A stretch of 64,000 nucleotides of DNA from Moritella sp. Urea-trap-13 (lineage in GTDB: Bacteria; Pseudomonadota; Gammaproteobacteria; Enterobacterales; Moritellaceae): positions 1,178,001 to 1,242,000 of the forward strand of contig NZ_PJCA01000031.1 of NCBI RefSeq assembly GCF_002836355.1, given 5' to 3'. The translations under genes were made by a program, and so were the position numbers. Shown one piece after another: positions 8,860 to 17,204 of this stretch; within the stretch, counting starts at the first letter, position 1; each line of letters begins with the position of its first letter. Under the pieces are notes generated by a model, which had not been told where the DNA came from, did no database searches, and saw only the letters and a program-made list of their open reading frames with translations.

Positions 8860-8920
8860 CTGTTGCAGGCATGGATGCCAGCGCAAGCCACCATGGATGG
8901 GTTTACAGCGAGTTGGCGTG
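8860..8920. repeat. Short intergenic element with small inverted repeats
   Basis: The 233-base gap after FTR1 holds no gene. It contains GGCATGGATGCC followed by CCACCATGGATGG, small self-complementary units that differ in style from the surrounding AT-rich DNA. It resembles dispersed intergenic repeats of marine gammaproteobacteria, but a single copy in the window cannot prove that. Confidence 0.3.
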
Positions 8921-9037
8921 TTTATACTATTCACTCAACAGAGAGTTACCGACTAAAAAACAGCCTACTAAGTAACACGAAATACTTAGTCAAACTTTCT
9001 ATTAAAAAATAAAACTAATTTTAAAACTGAGTAAATA

Positions 9038-10480
9038 ATGTCGAAACAAATTGTAATTTTAGGTGCAGGTCCCGCGGGACTGATGGCCGCATGGGAATTT
9101 AATCAAGCGGGCTATGACGTCACTATCTTAGAGCGAGAAACATTTGTCGGTGGCATGTGCGCAACCCAAACATTCCAAGGGGAAAAAGGCGAATATCGTT
9201 TCGATTATGGTGGTCATCGCTTTATTACTAAAAACCCGAAACTATTACAGTTTATCGATGAATTAATGACAGATGATCTACTTTATGCCGAGCGTACTAG
9301 TGTGATCCGTTTTAAAGGCCGAACTTATAACTACCCATTAGCGATTGGTAATCTACTGCGTAATGCGCCAATCAGTTTATTAGCAGGTGCTGCGGTAGAT
9401 TTAGTGTTTAAATTACCGTTCCAGAAGCGCCCAAGCGAACAAAGCACCAGTAACTTTGCCGAGTGGATTGAAACGCGCTTTGGCACCACTTTATACAAGA
9501 ATTTCTTCGAAGGTTACACTGGTAAGCTATGGGGTATCGACCCACGTCAACTATCTGCAGACTGGGCATCTCAGCGCATTAGCTTGTTAGATTTAAAAGA
9601 TGTAGCACGACGATTAATTCCCACTCGCGGGGCGACTCCTCGTACCTATGCTAAGAAATACCGTTACCCTAAGCTCGGCTTTGGTCAAATGTATACCAAG
9701 CTTGCTGAAAAGCTAGAACAGCAAGGTGTAACGATAGTGCAAGGCGCCAACATCACAGCTTTGCAGCAAAGCGACAATAGCATTGATGCAGTGACTTATG
9801 AGCTTAACGGTGAAACGCAGACCATTAATTGTGATCACGTGGTCGGCACAATCCCGTTACCTGTGGTGTGCACATTAACAGGCTTCGACTCAGGTTTAAC
9901 CTATCGTTCATTACGCTTTTTCAACATGCCAATGGCAACAGAAAACGTCTCACAAAACACCTGGCAATACCTGTCTGATCCAGAGTTAATCGGCACCCGT
10001 TTGCAAGAACCTCGTCGTCGTTCACCTTTCATGGCACCAAAAGGGCAAACATCAGTAATGATTGAGATCCCATGTGACAAAGGTGATGATGTTTGGAATA
10101 TGGACAACAACAAGTTGTTAAAACGGATAAAAGAAGATTTAGATCACCTCGATGTTCCCGATGTCAGTACTGGTGAATTCTTTACCACTTACACTGAGTA
10201 CGCTTATCCGATGATGGACGTGAGTTATAACGCCAAACGTGAACGTGCAATCACTCATCTTAGCCAATTTGACAACTTGGTCATGACTGGTCGCCAAGGT
10301 ACTTTCCGTTATATCTTTACTGATACCGCAATGGAAATGGGCTTAATGGCTGCTGAAGGTATTATTAAAGGTGAGGATAATCGCCGTCAAATCTTTGATC
10401 ACCGCAATGAAAAAACAGTCATTGAAGTGCAAAGCATTATGGATGATAAAAAAATGCCAGAGGGTCACAATGTCACTTAA
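9038..10480 (+). CDS. FAD-dependent oxidoreductase, protoporphyrinogen-oxidase / UDP-galactopyranose-mutase-like
   Basis: The 480-residue soluble protein opens with a Rossmann FAD site (GAGPAGLMAA at residues 9-18, then ILERE). The flavin motifs VGGMCATQTF and DYGGHRF follow, and a C-terminal FAD closure segment (LVMTGRQGTFRYIFTDTAMEMG). This is the amine-oxidase/HemY/UGM superfamily; substrate cannot be read from sequence. The downstream GT-C-like gene argues for a sugar or lipid-linked substrate, whereas the iron-regulated context might suggest tetrapyrrole chemistry. The next gene starts inside its last codons, so the three genes to 12534 form a tight operon. Confidence 0.75.
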   Translation: MSKQIVILGAGPAGLMAAWEFNQAGYDVTILERETFVGGMCATQTFQGEKGEYRFDYGGHRFITKNPKLLQFIDELMTDDLLYAERTSVIRFKGRTYNYPLAIGNLLRNAPISLLAGAAVDLVFKLPFQKRPSEQSTSNFAEWIETRFGTTLYKNFFEGYTGKLWGIDPRQLSADWASQRISLLDLKDVARRLIPTRGATPRTYAKKYRYPKLGFGQMYTKLAEKLEQQGVTIVQGANITALQQSDNSIDAVTYELNGETQTINCDHVVGTIPLPVVCTLTGFDSGLTYRSLRFFNMPMATENVSQNTWQYLSDPELIGTRLQEPRRRSPFMAPKGQTSVMIEIPCDKGDDVWNMDNNKLLKRIKEDLDHLDVPDVSTGEFFTTYTEYAYPMMDVSYNAKRERAITHLSQFDNLVMTGRQGTFRYIFTDTAMEMGLMAAEGIIKGEDNRRQIFDHRNEKTVIEVQSIMDDKKMPEGHNVT

Positions 10481-11108
10481 CACGATTAATACAATGTTTC
10501 TCAAGACAAGCATAGTGAACACAAAAATAGTGAAATCATTTATCTTAAGCTTCTTTGTTTTGTTATTTAGTGCGCAAAGTTTTGCTTATTCTTATGCTGC
10601 GGCAGGTAAAGAGCCGTTAATTGAAGGACGTGAAGCATTATTACAAGCACTATCGGCAAATGATTATACTGCGGTAAATACAGCGTATAACTCAATGCGG
10701 GCTGAATTTGTTTATTTCAATGAACATCATGGCATGAACGTCGATAAGAAAATGGAAATAGCCATCTCCGAACAAGATCAACAAGGTATAGTCACAGCAT
10801 TAATCATGACGATGAAAGCCGAAGTAATGCGCCGCCTTGAAGGCGCGGAGCAAAACATTAACGATTATCAAGTCGCTAAAGTGTTAGTGGTAAAAAGTAA
10901 GTTATTTATTGATTTACTGGCTGCTGATTTAACGGCTGATAATCGCCAGAAAGCAGATATAGCGATTCGCGGCGCGCTCGCATCAATCGGTAATCCAGGG
11001 GTATTTGGTGTTGGTCAAAAGCCTGCCGATTTGACCAGTTTCATTGAATTTCGCACTGCCTTACAAAACGCATTAGCATTTACATTACCAGATGCACCAA
11101 CTAAATAA
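10470..11108 (+). CDS. Small exported helical protein of unknown function
   Basis: I place the start at the ATG at 10470, because AGAGGG lies five bases upstream and the product then has a signal peptide (KSFILSFFVLLFSAQSFA) after a short N-terminus. A longer reading from 10371 would overlap the oxidoreductase gene by 110 bases. The mature part of about 170 residues is almost all helix, with no cysteines. The segment 'ALLQALSANDYTAVNTAYNSM' faintly resembles the helical periplasmic domain found fused to some FTR1 permeases and in EfeO, but the match is too weak to assert. It overlaps its upstream neighbour by 11 bases and its downstream neighbour by 17. Confidence 0.6.
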   Translation: MSLNTINTMFLKTSIVNTKIVKSFILSFFVLLFSAQSFAYSYAAAGKEPLIEGREALLQALSANDYTAVNTAYNSMRAEFVYFNEHHGMNVDKKMEIAISEQDQQGIVTALIMTMKAEVMRRLEGAEQNINDYQVAKVLVVKSKLFIDLLAADLTADNRQKADIAIRGALASIGNPGVFGVGQKPADLTSFIEFRTALQNALAFTLPDAPTK

Positions 11109-12534
11109 ACCTTGGCGCGCTGATTTAATTATCGGTATTAGCTTAATAGTCTGCATTGCAGGCTATTTTGGTTTACTCAATTATTACAGCTTTGATATTA
11201 GCAGTGATGACGCACTCTATTTTCAGCGTGCATTGAGTCACTTCTCAGTACTGGAGTTCAGTCCTCACTTTCCTGGTTATCCTGGGTTTGTTTGGTTAGA
11301 GCGCCTTATTCACTCCGTCAGTCAGCACCCTAACAGCAATGTAGTCGTCAGTTTCCTTTCTGCAATAGCGCTTACCTTCAGTGTTTTTATTTATTGCTAT
11401 CAACGCATAAAAACCAAACTCTGGGCATTGTTCGCAGTGTTACTGTTTTTGCTGCAAGGTAATATCGCTGAATTAGCTTTTAACGGCTTATCTGATGCTT
11501 CAGCGCTGTGGTTTTTCAGCTTATATTTACTCTTCACGCGCTTTACTCCGACATTAACCGCAACAAATAGCGGTACGACTATGACAAGTACTATAACAGG
11601 CACTACTGTCGCAATAATAAGCGGCTTATTATTGGCGCTATGTTTAGCAACACGACCCTCTTATTTACCTTTAGCCGCCAGCGCGATGCTGTTAACACTA
11701 TTTTACCCAAGTAAGTACCAATCAAACTATAAGCAACTCGGTTGGCAGATTATCAGTATTACCTTTATTGGACTCATTTGCGCACTCTATGTGTTTATGC
11801 AAGACGGCTGGGCTTATCTGGAAGAAGGTCAACGCTTTACCCAAGGCCATTTCGCAATTTGGGGCAACACGGCAAATACCACTGATTCATTACTTAGCCA
11901 ATGGCTGACAGCATTAATTAATACTTACTCCGCTTTCGGACTGGGATTATTAACCTTGATCCTCGCCATTGGTTTATATGTCACAAGAACCCGTGGACTT
12001 AGTATTCTCGCCTGCTGCTGGTTAGCTTGGATAATTCGCGGACAAAACCCTGAAAACATCCGTCATTTAGCCGTGTTCAGCTTATTGCTGCCAATTATCA
12101 GCGCGCAACTACTAGAACATTTTGATCATACTCAGCGCCTTCGCCCTGGCCTTACTATATTCAGTACAATGTTATTAATCACCTTAGGCAGCCACAGTCT
12201 CAAGCAATTTACCGCACAAGAAAATGCACCGGTATTACAGGCGAGTCAGTTCTTAAATACCATGAACAAGCAACAGCTAATCATCAGTAATTACAATATC
12301 GATAATCTGCGTCACAACCTACCTCAGCATGTAGTATTAGATCGGCATTATCAAAACAGCAGTAATTACCAAACTCAACAGCAAGGCTACTGGCGACTAA
12401 GCAGTAATCAACTGGATAATGAAGATTTGGTAGCACAATTTAAAGGTCGTTTTCTGGGTGAACGCAGTTTATACCTCTATTATTTTGATCCTTATCATTT
12501 AACTCCTTATTATTTAGATATCCAATCATTGTAA
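11092..12534 (+). CDS. GT-C fold membrane protein, ArnT/PMT (GT39)-like glycosyltransferase candidate
   Basis: The 480-residue protein has about ten membrane spans. An acidic pair sits in the first periplasmic loop (ISSDDALYFQRA), followed by HFPGYPGFVWLE and GLSDASALWF, the layout of ArnT/PMT-type enzymes that move a sugar from a polyprenyl phosphate to an acceptor at the outer face of the inner membrane. The C-terminal 100 residues look soluble and periplasmic. The start codon lies within the end of the preceding gene. Donor and acceptor are unknown. Confidence 0.65.
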   Translation: MHQLNKPWRADLIIGISLIVCIAGYFGLLNYYSFDISSDDALYFQRALSHFSVLEFSPHFPGYPGFVWLERLIHSVSQHPNSNVVVSFLSAIALTFSVFIYCYQRIKTKLWALFAVLLFLLQGNIAELAFNGLSDASALWFFSLYLLFTRFTPTLTATNSGTTMTSTITGTTVAIISGLLLALCLATRPSYLPLAASAMLLTLFYPSKYQSNYKQLGWQIISITFIGLICALYVFMQDGWAYLEEGQRFTQGHFAIWGNTANTTDSLLSQWLTALINTYSAFGLGLLTLILAIGLYVTRTRGLSILACCWLAWIIRGQNPENIRHLAVFSLLLPIISAQLLEHFDHTQRLRPGLTIFSTMLLITLGSHSLKQFTAQENAPVLQASQFLNTMNKQQLIISNYNIDNLRHNLPQHVVLDRHYQNSSNYQTQQQGYWRLSSNQLDNEDLVAQFKGRFLGERSLYLYYFDPYHLTPYYLDIQSL

Positions 12535-12561
12535 GGATATTGCACTATCTCACCAAAACTA

Positions 12562-12580
12562 TATAATGATAACCATTCTT
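12562..12580 (+). promoter_or_regulatory. Fur-like box upstream of the multihaem cytochrome gene
   Basis: TATAATGATAACCATTCTT agrees with the 19-base Fur consensus GATAATGATAATCATTATC at 15 positions. It lies about 40 bases before the start codon of the cytochrome gene, where bound Fur would block transcription. With the box at 5173 it frames the 5.2-15.6 kb block as iron-responsive. Confidence 0.6.
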
Positions 12581-12621
12581 AATCGCAATACCATTCACCT
12601 TTATCAAGATACTGTAAATCT

Positions 12622-15618
12622 ATGAATATAAATATGTTGCCTAAATTAATATTTACTTTGTTGTTGCTAATAAGCCACTCGCTTTACGCCAATACTGCTT
12701 ATGCAAGTAGTGTTTATGCAAATACTGCTGATATTAAAAGTAGCTATGCCAATACCAAAAGTAACAGCTTATTACTCTCAACTGATAAAACTCAGTTTAT
12801 TAGTGCAAATATGGATGCAGGCAGCGTCAGTATTGTTAACGCAGAAAGTGGAGAATTATTGCAAGAACAAGCGTTAGGTAAAGACCTGCGCCGTCTTGCA
12901 TTAGATCCAATTAATAACCAACTTCTCGTCAGTGATTATCTTGCCAATCAACTCTATCTTATTGATGCAAAGAGCCTAGCGTTAATCAAAACAATTAAAA
13001 CGGGCGATCGCCCTTTTGGTATTGTCTACGATGAATATAATAAACAATATTACGTCACGCTATTTGAAGCAAAACAACTAATCACAGTGTCAACTGATGG
13101 TGATATTACTGCGACCATTTCAACAGCTGATACCCCCCGAGGCCTTGCTCTCGCTGGTGATGGACGTTTATTTGTCACCCACAGCATGACAGGCCAGATA
13201 TCGATTTATAATACCCGTTCTACGAACCTGCAATTAAACACGCTACAATTAAAAAAAGTCATTCAACTTGTCGATACGCCAGAACATGCATCGCGCGCGG
13301 TACCACAAGGTAAACCACGGGTACTCGATAACATAGCGATATCACCAGATGGCACGCAAGCTTGGTTACCCCATGTATTGTGGTCGTTTTCACAAAATTT
13401 TCAGTTTCAATCGACCGTCTTTCCAACCATTTCGTTACTTGACCTTACACCGGGCAAAGAAAAGGAAATGGTTGATAAACGTAAGCAATTATTCAAACAA
13501 ATAAACATTATCGAGAACAACAATACCACCCGTATTGTCTCAAATCCGCATGATGTGTCATTTCGTGAAGACGGTAAAAAAGTCTTTATCAGTTTATCCG
13601 GCTCTGAAGACTTGCTGGTATTCGATTTATCTCGCCAAGCTAAAATTGGTAAGAAATCTAAACGTCATCGCCGTACCAAATTACAAGGCGGTGTCAAAGC
13701 CACGCAAATATATCGCCATATCCCAGGTTCAAACCCACGCAGCTTGATGAGCAAAGGCAATACCTTGTATGTACAAAATGCCATGTCTCACGATCTAGTG
13801 AGCTTTGATATTAGTGGCCAAGGTCCATTTGCTAAAGTGAAACTCGCCAATGCGCAATTTGCCAAACTCATTAATCGAGATCCAATCGCACCAGAGTTAC
13901 GCTTGGGTAAAACGCTGTTTAATCTCGCTAACAGTGAAAAATTCGAAAACACCGCAATGGCTGGTGATTTCTGGATGAGCTGCAACTCTTGTCACCTTGA
14001 TGGCTTTAACTTCACCAACAAATACCTATTAGCTGACGGCACTAAAAACGTCAAAGAAAATGCCATGACAGGTCACGTTGGGTTAGCCAGCATGATTGCC
14101 GGAGATCCGATCGAAGCTTATATAGATATGATCCAAAAGACCCAAGGCGGCATGGGCACAGATCCTAAAAGACCAGAATTACCAAAAGTTGATCCAAAGT
14201 CACCCTCAGTAGAGATCGTACGTTTGATGTCAGCATTAAATATGTACGTCACCACCAAAGAGAATTTACCTTACTTATCGACGTGGTTGCGTTTTGATGA
14301 CGAGCGTAAATTCACTCATAAGTCCGAATGGCTAAACTCAGCAAGTTGTGAATCATGCCATAGCACCCTTTATAAGCAGTGGTCCGACTCGAACCATGGT
14401 ATGCACATGGATAGCCCTTACTATCGCTTTCAAGAAAACCTAGCGGCAGAATCAGAAGGCGAACCATTTAGAAATTTATGTCGTGGTTGCCATGCTCCGC
14501 AAACGATACTGAATAATAATACAGCGCCCTTAACTCACCTCAACAGTATGTACGAGAAAGAAGGCCAAAGCTTACGTGATGCATTAAAACAAGGACTGCC
14601 TGTCGATGAAACAGGTACAAGCTGTGTGTTCTGTCACCGTATAACCAAAGCTGAAGATGCAGGTGGTAATACCGATCTTACCGTGAACCTAAAAGACCGG
14701 GCTGAATACCTGTTCGAATTCTCTAGCAACCCAGCATTAAAATTGATTGCTGAAGCGCAAATAAATGCCTCACCACAGCAGCATAAAGATAGCTATTCAA
14801 ACCCTGAACTGTATAAGAGTTCCCTATATTGTGCGACCTGTCATAATGAGTTCACCCCAGGTCAAGGTGCTAATGTAAATAACAACTATGGCGAATGGCA
14901 AGCATCTAAATTTAATGCGCCTGACAACCCAGAACAAAATAAAACCTGTATCGACTGTCACATGCGTTTAGACATGACTGATTTCGATAAAAAAGTACCG
15001 GGACAAGCTACAGATAATGGGCCGATTAAACCAAACCTCATCGCCCATAATTTTATCGGTGGTAATTATTACTTCTCTGATATGCGCTCAAAAGAACACG
15101 GTAAACTCAGTCGTGATATTTTACGCAACGCCCTGCTTCTAGACGTAATTACTAGCCCTGATGGCCGTAATATAGACGTTAAAGTAACCAACCATAATAC
15201 CGGTCATAAAATGCCAGGTGGCGCACGCCGTCAAGTATGGGTTGATTTAGTCGTCACCGATAGCAAAGGTGTTAAGCAATTAGTCAGTGGTCAACTCAAT
15301 GATGGTTACTTACCCAAAGATAGTCGTGTCTTTGCTAAGAAAAGTGGTTATATGCACGGTGAACCGGTTGGGCTTAAGTTCTGGCGTGTGGAGAAAATCC
15401 TGTCAGATACCCGTATATCACCTGATGAAACACGAATTGAGACGTTTGAGTTACCTGAGGGGCTAAACTACCCAATCACAGTGGTCGCTAAAATTAACTA
15501 CCGCTCGTTCTCGAAACCGCTAACGAGTAAGGTGCAAGCCGCGTTCCCTGAACAGGACATTCCTTTTGCAGATGTTATTGAATTAAACAAGGTAACAAAA
15601 GTGTTCCAGCAGCAATAG
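12622..15618 (+). CDS. Secreted beta-propeller / six-haem cytochrome c
   Basis: The 998-residue protein has a signal peptide (to about residue 24). Its N-terminal half of YVTN-type beta-propeller repeats (about 48-400) includes 'RRLALDPINNQLLVSDY', 'DRPFGIVYDEYNKQYYVT' and 'TPRGLALAGDGRLFVT'. The C-terminal half carries six CXXCH haem motifs, starting at residues 454 (CNSCH), 576 (CESCH), 620 (CRGCH), 668 (CVFCH), 737 (CATCH) and 776 (CIDCH). The five from 576 on are spaced like cytochrome c554-type multihaem domains. A non-haem domain (about 830-998) ends the protein. It should be a periplasmic or exported electron carrier or oxidoreductase. A Fur-like box 40 bases upstream links it to iron. 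Confidence 0.85.
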   Translation: MNINMLPKLIFTLLLLISHSLYANTAYASSVYANTADIKSSYANTKSNSLLLSTDKTQFISANMDAGSVSIVNAESGELLQEQALGKDLRRLALDPINNQLLVSDYLANQLYLIDAKSLALIKTIKTGDRPFGIVYDEYNKQYYVTLFEAKQLITVSTDGDITATISTADTPRGLALAGDGRLFVTHSMTGQISIYNTRSTNLQLNTLQLKKVIQLVDTPEHASRAVPQGKPRVLDNIAISPDGTQAWLPHVLWSFSQNFQFQSTVFPTISLLDLTPGKEKEMVDKRKQLFKQINIIENNNTTRIVSNPHDVSFREDGKKVFISLSGSEDLLVFDLSRQAKIGKKSKRHRRTKLQGGVKATQIYRHIPGSNPRSLMSKGNTLYVQNAMSHDLVSFDISGQGPFAKVKLANAQFAKLINRDPIAPELRLGKTLFNLANSEKFENTAMAGDFWMSCNSCHLDGFNFTNKYLLADGTKNVKENAMTGHVGLASMIAGDPIEAYIDMIQKTQGGMGTDPKRPELPKVDPKSPSVEIVRLMSALNMYVTTKENLPYLSTWLRFDDERKFTHKSEWLNSASCESCHSTLYKQWSDSNHGMHMDSPYYRFQENLAAESEGEPFRNLCRGCHAPQTILNNNTAPLTHLNSMYEKEGQSLRDALKQGLPVDETGTSCVFCHRITKAEDAGGNTDLTVNLKDRAEYLFEFSSNPALKLIAEAQINASPQQHKDSYSNPELYKSSLYCATCHNEFTPGQGANVNNNYGEWQASKFNAPDNPEQNKTCIDCHMRLDMTDFDKKVPGQATDNGPIKPNLIAHNFIGGNYYFSDMRSKEHGKLSRDILRNALLLDVITSPDGRNIDVKVTNHNTGHKMPGGARRQVWVDLVVTDSKGVKQLVSGQLNDGYLPKDSRVFAKKSGYMHGEPVGLKFWRVEKILSDTRISPDETRIETFELPEGLNYPITVVAKINYRSFSKPLTSKVQAAFPEQDIPFADVIELNKVTKVFQQQ

Positions 15619-15670
15619 CCAATGCACTTTTAACATATCAGAATTTTTTAGCATTATAGGCATATTTTAC

Positions 15671-15703
15671 ATGCCGTAATAGATGATAACGCTATTACGG
15701 CAT
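15671..15703. repeat. Perfect 12-bp inverted repeat (possible terminator)
   Basis: ATGCCGTAATAG (15671-15682) and CTATTACGGCAT (15692-15703) pair perfectly around a nine-base loop, 52 bases after the cytochrome stop. No T-run follows on either strand, so termination would be weak or Rho-assisted; mRNA 3'-end protection is an alternative role. Confidence 0.5.
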
Positions 15704-15830
15704 TCACAGCTTAAGTACCACGTTAATCCTCACCAAAAGTAATGGCAAGTTACTTATATTAATTAAATAATTCGCCTTTTCGCTAATTCGGCATAAGCTT
15801 ATAGATAACGTTATTAATAAAGCACCCTTT

Positions 15831-16466
15831 ATGCATGCATATATCGCTAAACAACCGATTTTAAACAGCGCTCGTCAAGTTGTAGCCTATGAACTTTTAT
15901 ATCGTGATAGTTTAGAGAATACTTTCCCAATGATTAATGCTGAGATCGCCACCGAACGATTGGTTGAGGAACATTTATTAAACTCTAACATCAACAAACT
16001 CGTTGATAATAAACCCTATTTCATCAATTTCACCGAAAAGTGCATACTCGCAGGCTTACCACAAAAACTAATAAACAAGCCCGTCGTCATTGAAGTGTTG
16101 GAGGATGTTCCACCAACGAAAGCTATATTTAATGCGTTAACAAGATTGAAAAACATGGGATTTATCATCGCGTTGGATGATTTTATTTATTCTGAAGACT
16201 GGCTGCCATTTTTTGGTATTATCGATATTATCAAATTTGACATTACCCTCACCTCTTTTAAAGAAATAAAAGCACTAAAACCACTATTAGAGCAACATCA
16301 GGTTAGTATATTGGTCGAAAAAATAGAAACTGAGGGGCAATTTAAACAAGCTAAAAACCTGCAAAGTAAATACTTCCAAGGTTATTTATTCTCTGAGCCA
16401 GAGATAGTATTGAATGAAATTAATAACTCGGATACACAAGCAACACAGATGACAAGCGCAACATAA
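15831..16466 (+). CDS. Stand-alone EAL domain protein (N-terminal half of an EAL-HDOD protein)
   Basis: The 211-residue protein begins YIAKQPILNSARQVVAYELLYR, the usual opening of YuxH/CdgJ-type proteins, which normally run to about 400 residues with a C-terminal HDOD domain. Here the frame stops after the EAL domain, and tdk follows within 60 bases on the other strand, so the HDOD half is absent. Several EAL landmarks persist: ELL in place of EAL, the N of INFTEK, EVLED, LDDF, VEKIETEG and QGYLFSEP. The GTG after DDF is missing. It may be a c-di-GMP phosphodiesterase, a c-di-GMP sensor or an inactive remnant. Confidence 0.75.
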   Translation: MHAYIAKQPILNSARQVVAYELLYRDSLENTFPMINAEIATERLVEEHLLNSNINKLVDNKPYFINFTEKCILAGLPQKLINKPVVIEVLEDVPPTKAIFNALTRLKNMGFIIALDDFIYSEDWLPFFGIIDIIKFDITLTSFKEIKALKPLLEQHQVSILVEKIETEGQFKQAKNLQSKYFQGYLFSEPEIVLNEINNSDTQATQMTSAT

Positions 16467-16521
16467 TACGCTCATCATTGGAGACATTTAATCGTGTCAT
16501 AAAAATAATGACATAATTAAA

Positions 16522-17103
16522 CTAAGCGCTGGCGTTACCATTCATGAAATGTTTACGACACAAGGATACATAGCGTTCATTACCGCCTATTTCAACTTGT
16601 TCGCCTTCTCGTAATACCACGCCACTATCACTCACTCGAGCATTCATGTGCGCTTTATTACCACACCAGCAAACGGTTTTAAGTTCTTCAACTTTATCCG
16701 CCAGACACATGAGGTGATATGAACCTTCAAACATCTCTAATTTAAAATCGGTTTTTAAGCCATAGACAATAACAGGGATATTTAATTGATCGACAACGTT
16801 AGCCAGTTGATAAACCTGCTCACGAGATAGGAATTGGCCTTCATCAATGATAAATACATCAATTTTTTTATCTTCTGCTCGTGTAGCAACAGTGGTAAAT
16901 AAGTTGGTATCTTTCTCAAATACTTCGACTGCTAGTTTTAAGCCAACACGCGCACCAATAACACCCTTACCATAACGACTATCACACTCAGGTGTCATCG
17001 CAAGTGGGTACATACCACGCTCAATATAATTAAAATGAGCTTGGATTAATTGTGTTGATTTACCTGAATTCATAGCTGCAAACTTGAAATGCAAAGATGC
17101 CAT
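16522..17103 (-). CDS. tdk: Thymidine kinase
   Basis: The 193-residue protein is close to the usual size of bacterial type II thymidine kinase, which phosphorylates thymidine with ATP for salvage. Visible motifs are the P-loop AAMNSGKST (residues 9-17), the Walker B-like DVFIIDEGQFL, the lasso region with the zinc ligands CWCGNKAHMNAR, and the second zinc pair near SLCRKH. GAGGG precedes the start. It is transcribed alone, away from the EAL gene, with the lysine-transporter terminator just upstream. Confidence 0.95.
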   Translation of the reverse strand: MASLHFKFAAMNSGKSTQLIQAHFNYIERGMYPLAMTPECDSRYGKGVIGARVGLKLAVEVFEKDTNLFTTVATRAEDKKIDVFIIDEGQFLSREQVYQLANVVDQLNIPVIVYGLKTDFKLEMFEGSYHLMCLADKVEELKTVCWCGNKAHMNARVSDSGVVLREGEQVEIGGNERYVSLCRKHFMNGNASA

Positions 17104-17114
17104 TTTATACCCTC

Positions 17115-17141
17115 AAAAAAAACGCCTGTATCAACAGGCGT
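17115..17141 (-). terminator. Rho-independent terminator of the NhaC-family gene
   Basis: ACGCCTGT (17122-17129) and ACAGGCGT (17134-17141) form an 8-bp stem with a four-base loop. Read on the minus strand it is followed by a run of eight T. It ends transcription from the riboswitch-controlled transporter gene before tdk. Confidence 0.85.
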
Positions 17142-17204
17142 ATATTATTACTTAAACATTAACCCAAGGCTGCTCATTACAAACAGCCTGTTTTTAATGC
17201 CTTA

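Noticed and set aside
10371-10469. Longer N-terminus for the small exported protein
   Set aside because: It would bury the signal peptide and overlap the oxidoreductase gene; a good ribosome-binding site supports the ATG at 10470.
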